From contig JASEHB010000044.1 of the NCBI GenBank assembly GCA_030018745.1, positions 1-10,618 on the forward strand: DNA of 10,618 nt, written 5' to 3'. Below the pieces are notes generated by a model. That model saw only the letters and a program-made list of their open reading frames with translations, searched no databases and was not told the DNA's origin. The translations under genes and the position numbers were made by a program. Source of the DNA: Desulfatibacillaceae bacterium. Its GTDB lineage: Bacteria; Desulfobacterota; Desulfobacteria; Desulfobacterales; Desulfatibacillaceae. Position 1 is the first letter of the stretch. Each line of letters starts with the position of its first letter. This document shows positions 7,295 to 10,618 of this stretch, one piece after another.

Positions 7295-8875
7295 ATGCTG
7301 TTCAAAAATAAATTCTTTTTACTTTTTTTGGCTTTTTTGATCGGTCTTGTGGTTTTTCTGTTACCCCGGCCTGAAGGCCGTCAGTTTGAAATAAAGGGGG
7401 ACCCCACCCAGAAACTGGCTGCCGCCGTGGCAGACAAATTCACTATTGTGGAAGAGGCAACAGAAAAGAAAGGATACATCCTTGAGGTAAAAGATGCCTC
7501 CCAGGTGGACAAGCCCGGCATTCTGCTCACCAAAACAGTAAAGGAGATGGGCCTAAAAGAAAAGGTGAGCGTTGATTACATGGACGGCCTTTCCCCCAAG
7601 GGCAAACGCTTTCTGATGGTTCTGGCCGTGCTCATCTTCCTTTTTGTTCTAGAGCCAATACCCCTTGAAATAACAGCCATCTGCATAGGTGTTTCCCTGG
7701 CAGGCCTTGGCATTGTTGAACTGCGGGATGCCTGGGCGCCCTATATGCACCCGGTGGTTGTCTTCATAATGTGCTGCCTCATTTTTGCCATTGCAATGCA
7801 AAAGGCGGGCATCACAAACCGCCTGGGCCGCTTTGTGGTAAAAAAGGCCGGCACCTCGGTTGTGCGGTTCACCTTCTTCATCTCCATAGCTCTCGGCTGG
7901 GCTTCAGGTGTCATGCACGATGCAGCAGCCGTGGCCGTGGGTCTTGTCACCATGATTCCCCTCATGAAGGCCGCAGGCATAAAGCCATTGAGCAAAACCG
8001 GCATTTTTATGACCCTCTCCCTGCCCTTTGCCTGCTCGGCAGGCGGCATGGGCACCCTGGTGGGGGGCGGGCGCAACATGGTGGCCGCCGCCTTTCTCTA
8101 TGAATTCACGGGCATTGAAATCACCTTTTTTGACTGGATAAAGTTCGCTCTGCCCGCTGCCATTGTAACCGTGCCGCTTGCGGTCTGCTGCGTATGGCTT
8201 GTTTTCAGACCGGATCCCAACATTAAGCTGCCTGCCTTTGACGAAGAGGCAGGCCCCTGGTCCAGCCAGGAAAAATGGACGGCAGGCATCATAGGCATCA
8301 CCTTCCTTTTCTGGCTCACAAAGGGCATCCACGGCCTGGATTACTCCATAACAGGCATGATAGGCGTAACAGCCCTGGTGCTGGCAAACATCCTCAAGTG
8401 GGACGACATTCACGAGCACCTGGAGTGGGGAACCGCGCTGTTCATCTTTGGCGGCGGCATCTCGCTGGGTCTGGGCATGGGCCATTCGGGCGCGGCAACA
8501 TTCTTTGCCAACCTTTTCTTCCCGCTTATTCAGGGCGGCGGATGGCTGGTGCTCTTTATTGGTGTGGGCTTTTTCGGCGCAATTGTAACAAACGCAATGG
8601 CCAATGTGGCTGCCGCTGCGCTTATTCTGCCCATCGTCATTCCAATGGCAATCCTTGAAGGCGTTGACCCGCGCGTTATGGCCCTGTGTCTGGGCATGGC
8701 GACATCCTTTGCCATGCTGCTGGTCATTGGCTGCCCGCCCAACGCCATTGCATACAGCTACCGCTACTTCAAGTCATCCGACCTTACAAAGGTAGGGCTT
8801 TTGGCCACGCCGGTGCTTCTTGCCGCGCTGGTTCTTGTGGCAGGTGTGTGGTGGAAAATCTTGGGTCTGGTATAG
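7295..8875 (+). CDS. DASS/SLC13-family anion transporter with periplasmic insertion
   Basis: This is a predicted inner-membrane, probably Na+-coupled, carrier of 526 residues. TM1 (about 6-23) ends in FLLPRPEG and the next helix (about 105-120) ends in LEPIPLEITA, matching the TM1-TM2 region of DASS proteins such as CitT. About 70 hydrophilic residues (27-98) are inserted between them, predicted to be periplasmic from the positive N-terminus. The two halves of the fold are visible: GGMGTLVGGGRN (250-261) then GIEITFFDWIKFALP in repeat 1, and FGGGISLGLGMGHSG (385-399) then VIGCPPNAIAY (477-487) in repeat 2. Neither half keeps the SNT tripeptide typical of the family: repeat 1 has a MHDAAAVAV region (207-215), repeat 2 has ANV (436-438). 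Substrates in the family are sulfate, di- and tricarboxylates; which applies is not visible. GGAGAG (7284-7289) precedes the ATG. Confidence 0.88.
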   Translation: MLFKNKFFLLFLAFLIGLVVFLLPRPEGRQFEIKGDPTQKLAAAVADKFTIVEEATEKKGYILEVKDASQVDKPGILLTKTVKEMGLKEKVSVDYMDGLSPKGKRFLMVLAVLIFLFVLEPIPLEITAICIGVSLAGLGIVELRDAWAPYMHPVVVFIMCCLIFAIAMQKAGITNRLGRFVVKKAGTSVVRFTFFISIALGWASGVMHDAAAVAVGLVTMIPLMKAAGIKPLSKTGIFMTLSLPFACSAGGMGTLVGGGRNMVAAAFLYEFTGIEITFFDWIKFALPAAIVTVPLAVCCVWLVFRPDPNIKLPAFDEEAGPWSSQEKWTAGIIGITFLFWLTKGIHGLDYSITGMIGVTALVLANILKWDDIHEHLEWGTALFIFGGGISLGLGMGHSGAATFFANLFFPLIQGGGWLVLFIGVGFFGAIVTNAMANVAAAALILPIVIPMAILEGVDPRVMALCLGMATSFAMLLVIGCPPNAIAYSYRYFKSSDLTKVGLLATPVLLAALVLVAGVWWKILGLV

Positions 8876-8884
8876 TCGGGGCGT

Positions 8885-8912
8885 TGCATTGATAGCAGCC
8901 TGATGGAATGCA
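8885..8912 (+). repeat. Short inverted repeat over the REC-kinase ribosome site
   Basis: TGCATT (8885-8890) and AATGCA (8907-8912) are complementary across 16 bases. The second arm overlaps the weak ribosome site GGAA (8905-8908) of the REC-kinase gene starting at 8916. In RNA this could partly hide that site. The stem is only 6 bp and may be chance. Confidence 0.25.
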
Positions 8913-8915
8913 TTT

Positions 8916-10145
8916 ATGGACGAAGCAAGCAAAATCCGTGTCCTGCTTGTGGATGACGAGGCTGATTTCCGCCGTCCCCTGGCCAAAAGGCTCTCCCATA
9001 GAGGCATGGAGGTCTTTGAGGCAGGAGGGGGCGAGGAAGCCCTCCTGGCCATCAAGGAGCTGTCCGTTAATGTGGTTGTTCTGGATGTGAAAATGCCCGG
9101 CATGGATGGAATTCAGACCCTGGCAGCCATCCGGCAGGCAGATGCCCCGGTGGAGGTCATACTGCTAACCGGCCATGCAGCAATGGAGGACGGGCTTGCG
9201 GGAATCAAGGCAGGGGCCTTTGATTATCTCACAAAGCCCGTCAACCTGGAGCATCTGGCGCAGAAGATCCGCCATGCAGCAGACAAGATAGCCGCCCAGA
9301 AAGCCAAGGCGCGTGAGCAGGAATTCAGGGAGCGCATGGAGCAGCAGATGGCTGCCACCGAGCGCCTGGCTGCTTTAGGAACCCTGGCGGCAGGGGTTGC
9401 CCACGAAATCAACAACCCCCTTGCCATCATCAGCGAGGCCGCCGGGTTTGCCCAAATGCTCATGGAAAAGCAGGAAGCAAAAAAACTGCCTTTCTATGAC
9501 AACCTGGTAAATGCATTAAACAAGATAGAGCAGAATGTAAAAAGGGGCCGCACCATAACCCACCAGCTTTTAAGCTTTGCAAGGGGCGGGGACGATGCGG
9601 TTGTTATCAAGGAAACAGACATTGTTGACCTGGTTCATGATGTTATTTCAATGGTTAACCGCGAGGCTAAAAGCAAGGATGTAACCTTTGGGGTGGAAAG
9701 CCGGGCAAACAAGGTTTACGCCTGGACCAACCCTGACGGAGTGCGCCAGGTTTTCATGAATCTTTTCACCAACGCACTTTTTGCCAGCGAGCGCGGGCAG
9801 CAAATTGCAGCCAGCATTGAAGATGGCGAGAATATGGTCAAGGTGGAGATTACAGACACCGGATGCGGCATTGCCAAAGAAAATCTGGATCGGGTTTTTG
9901 AGCCCTTTTTTACCACAAAGCCGCCAGGATCAGGAACAGGCCTGGGGCTTTTCATGAGCCGTGGAATAATTGACCGCCTTGGTGGAAGCATTGAAGTCAA
10001 AAGCAAAATCGGTTGCGGCTCCACATTCACGGTATATATTCCCAAGGTAAGCAAAAATGCTGTTGTCCGCGAGCCGGACAAACATTGGCTGGAAGCAGCA
10101 AAAGAAATCGAAAGGAGCAATTCCCATGGTTCGGGTGCCCGTTAA
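8916..10145 (+). CDS. Soluble hybrid kinase: N-terminal receiver plus histidine kinase
   Basis: This 409-residue protein has no membrane segment and should be cytoplasmic. The N-terminal receiver (about 6-120) has VDDE (12-15), phospho-acceptor Asp57 in LDVKMPGMDG, Thr85 and Lys107. A charged helical linker (about 121-150) leads to the HisKA domain with GVAHEINNP and phospho-acceptor His163. The ATPase domain has the N box NLFTNALFA (282-290), G1 DTGCGI (314-319), F box FEPFFTTKP (328-336) and G2 GTGLGLFM (340-347). The receiver-first order differs from classical hybrid kinases, which carry it at the C-terminus. Here phosphorylation of the receiver probably controls the kinase. The kinase core is clearly paralogous to that of the membrane kinase upstream (AAG[IV]AHEINNP, ITH[KQ]LLSFAR). 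About 30 residues beyond the ATPase domain are overlapped by the next gene. It lies 40 bases after the transporter; its ribosome site is weak (GGAA). Confidence 0.92.
   Translation: MDEASKIRVLLVDDEADFRRPLAKRLSHRGMEVFEAGGGEEALLAIKELSVNVVVLDVKMPGMDGIQTLAAIRQADAPVEVILLTGHAAMEDGLAGIKAGAFDYLTKPVNLEHLAQKIRHAADKIAAQKAKAREQEFRERMEQQMAATERLAALGTLAAGVAHEINNPLAIISEAAGFAQMLMEKQEAKKLPFYDNLVNALNKIEQNVKRGRTITHQLLSFARGGDDAVVIKETDIVDLVHDVISMVNREAKSKDVTFGVESRANKVYAWTNPDGVRQVFMNLFTNALFASERGQQIAASIEDGENMVKVEITDTGCGIAKENLDRVFEPFFTTKPPGSGTGLGLFMSRGIIDRLGGSIEVKSKIGCGSTFTVYIPKVSKNAVVREPDKHWLEAAKEIERSNSHGSGAR
10111..10117 (+). promoter_or_regulatory. Ribosome-binding site that decides the third receiver start
   Basis: AAAGGAG lies 8 bases before the ATG at 10126, inside the end of the REC-kinase gene. 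It selects this start over an in-frame ATG at 10057, which would add 23 residues without family resemblance. Confidence 0.75.
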
Positions 10146-10572
10146 TGTACTGGTTGTTGACGATGAAAAAGACTTTGTTGAAATGTTCTCCCTGCGCCTT
10201 TCCGAACTCGGCGAAAGAGTGACCGGGGCCTACAGCGGCCAGGAAGCTCTGGAAGCCCTGAAAAAGGATGAATATATTGATGTTGTGATCCTGGACATAA
10301 AAATGCCGGGAATGGACGGCGTTGAAACCCTGCGGGAAATAAAGCGGCACTATCCCCTTGTGGAAGTAATCATGCTCACAGGGCATGGAACGGTAGATAC
10401 CGCCGTGAAGGGCATGAAACTCGGTGCCTTTGACTACCTGAACAAGCCCGCGGATTTCAAGGAAATGAAGGAAAAGCTCGAAGCAGCAAGGGACCGCAAG
10501 GCCCAGCACGAGGAGCGCATCCGCCAGGCAGAGGCCAGATCCTTAATGCGCCGGGGCGGCGAGCTTTACTAA
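10126..10572 (+). CDS. Receiver-only response regulator with charged C-terminal tail (third)
   Basis: This 148-residue protein is a single CheY-like receiver with VDDE (11-14), phospho-acceptor Asp57 in ILDIKMPGMDG, Thr85 in LTGHG and Lys107 in YLNKP. It is much closer to the first receiver than to the second, sharing for example VETLREIK / IETLREIK and VEVIMLTGH / IEVIMLTGH. Its C-terminal extension (about 119-148, with KAQHEERIRQAEARS then RRGG) resembles the tail of the first receiver. It has no DNA-binding or enzymatic domain. The start overlaps the REC-kinase stop by 20 bases, so translation is probably coupled and the kinase is its likely phosphodonor. Confidence 0.92.
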   Translation: MVRVPVNVLVVDDEKDFVEMFSLRLSELGERVTGAYSGQEALEALKKDEYIDVVILDIKMPGMDGVETLREIKRHYPLVEVIMLTGHGTVDTAVKGMKLGAFDYLNKPADFKEMKEKLEAARDRKAQHEERIRQAEARSLMRRGGELY

Positions 10573-10603
10573 CATTCCTGCTTTAATTCACTTGCCTTTT
10601 TTC

Positions 10604-10612
10604 GGGGAGGAG
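10604..10612 (+). promoter_or_regulatory. Strong ribosome-binding site of a gene beginning past the window
   Basis: GGGGAGGAG ends 6 bases before the window edge and 40 bases after the third receiver stop. No start codon follows inside the window, so a further operon gene most likely begins at or just beyond 10619. Confidence 0.6.
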
Positions 10613-10618
10613 CTTTTT

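Noticed and set aside
7904..8485. 193-residue minus-strand open frame opposite the transporter
   Set aside because: Shadow of the transporter coding sequence; His/Gly/Ala/Lys-rich translation without recognisable domains.
10027..10509. 160-residue minus-strand open frame opposite the third receiver
   Set aside because: Antisense shadow of a well-supported receiver gene.
1..10618. CRISPR array, tRNA or rRNA genes, insertion sequence or phage genes
   Set aside because: No spaced repeat array, no cloverleaf-like sequence noticed, and no transposase, integrase or phage-like protein in any reading frame.

Overview
The window is a bacterial chromosomal segment, moderately GC-rich, with tightly packed genes and recognisable Shine-Dalgarno sites. 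The gene content is an Old Yellow Enzyme-type flavoenzyme with a Cys cluster, a large RND/MMPL exporter, and a DASS transporter embedded in a run of histidine kinases and receiver-only response regulators. This mix suggests a Gram-negative, anaerobic deltaproteobacterium-like organism (Desulfobacterota). That placement is an inference from gene style only; there is no rRNA or other marker gene.

Left part (1-3987). A 260-base non-coding stretch with a short inverted repeat and a possible sigma70-type promoter leads into the flavin oxidoreductase gene (261-1526, +). It runs convergently into an RND-superfamily exporter of 806 residues (1567-3987, -), which starts at a GTG. Only 40 bases separate the two stop codons, and a short perfect inverted repeat sits at the junction.

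Middle (3988-4584). About 600 bases without a convincing gene separate the divergent exporter and kinase genes. The kinase-proximal part can fold into at least three short hairpins between 4403 and 4552, so the kinase operon may have a structured leader.

Right part (4585 to the window end). Six genes in the same direction form a likely operon: (1) a membrane histidine kinase with a large double-Cache-like periplasmic sensor; (2) a receiver-only regulator with a charged C-terminal tail; (3) a second receiver-only regulator; (4) a DASS/SLC13-family transporter with an insertion of about 70 residues between its first two membrane helices; (5) a soluble kinase with an N-terminal receiver; (6) a third receiver-only regulator whose tail resembles that of the first and whose start overlaps the kinase gene. 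A strong ribosome-binding site at the last bases shows the operon continues beyond the window.

How they may work together (inference): the membrane kinase senses a small extracellular ligand, perhaps the anion carried by the transporter, and phosphorylates one or more receivers. The soluble REC-kinase would be a second tier that receives or integrates phosphate and passes it to the last receiver. None of the four receiver domains is joined to a DNA-binding or enzymatic output domain, so the output lies outside the window or is a direct protein-protein effect. This transporter-centred cluster of two kinases and four receivers is the most interesting system here.
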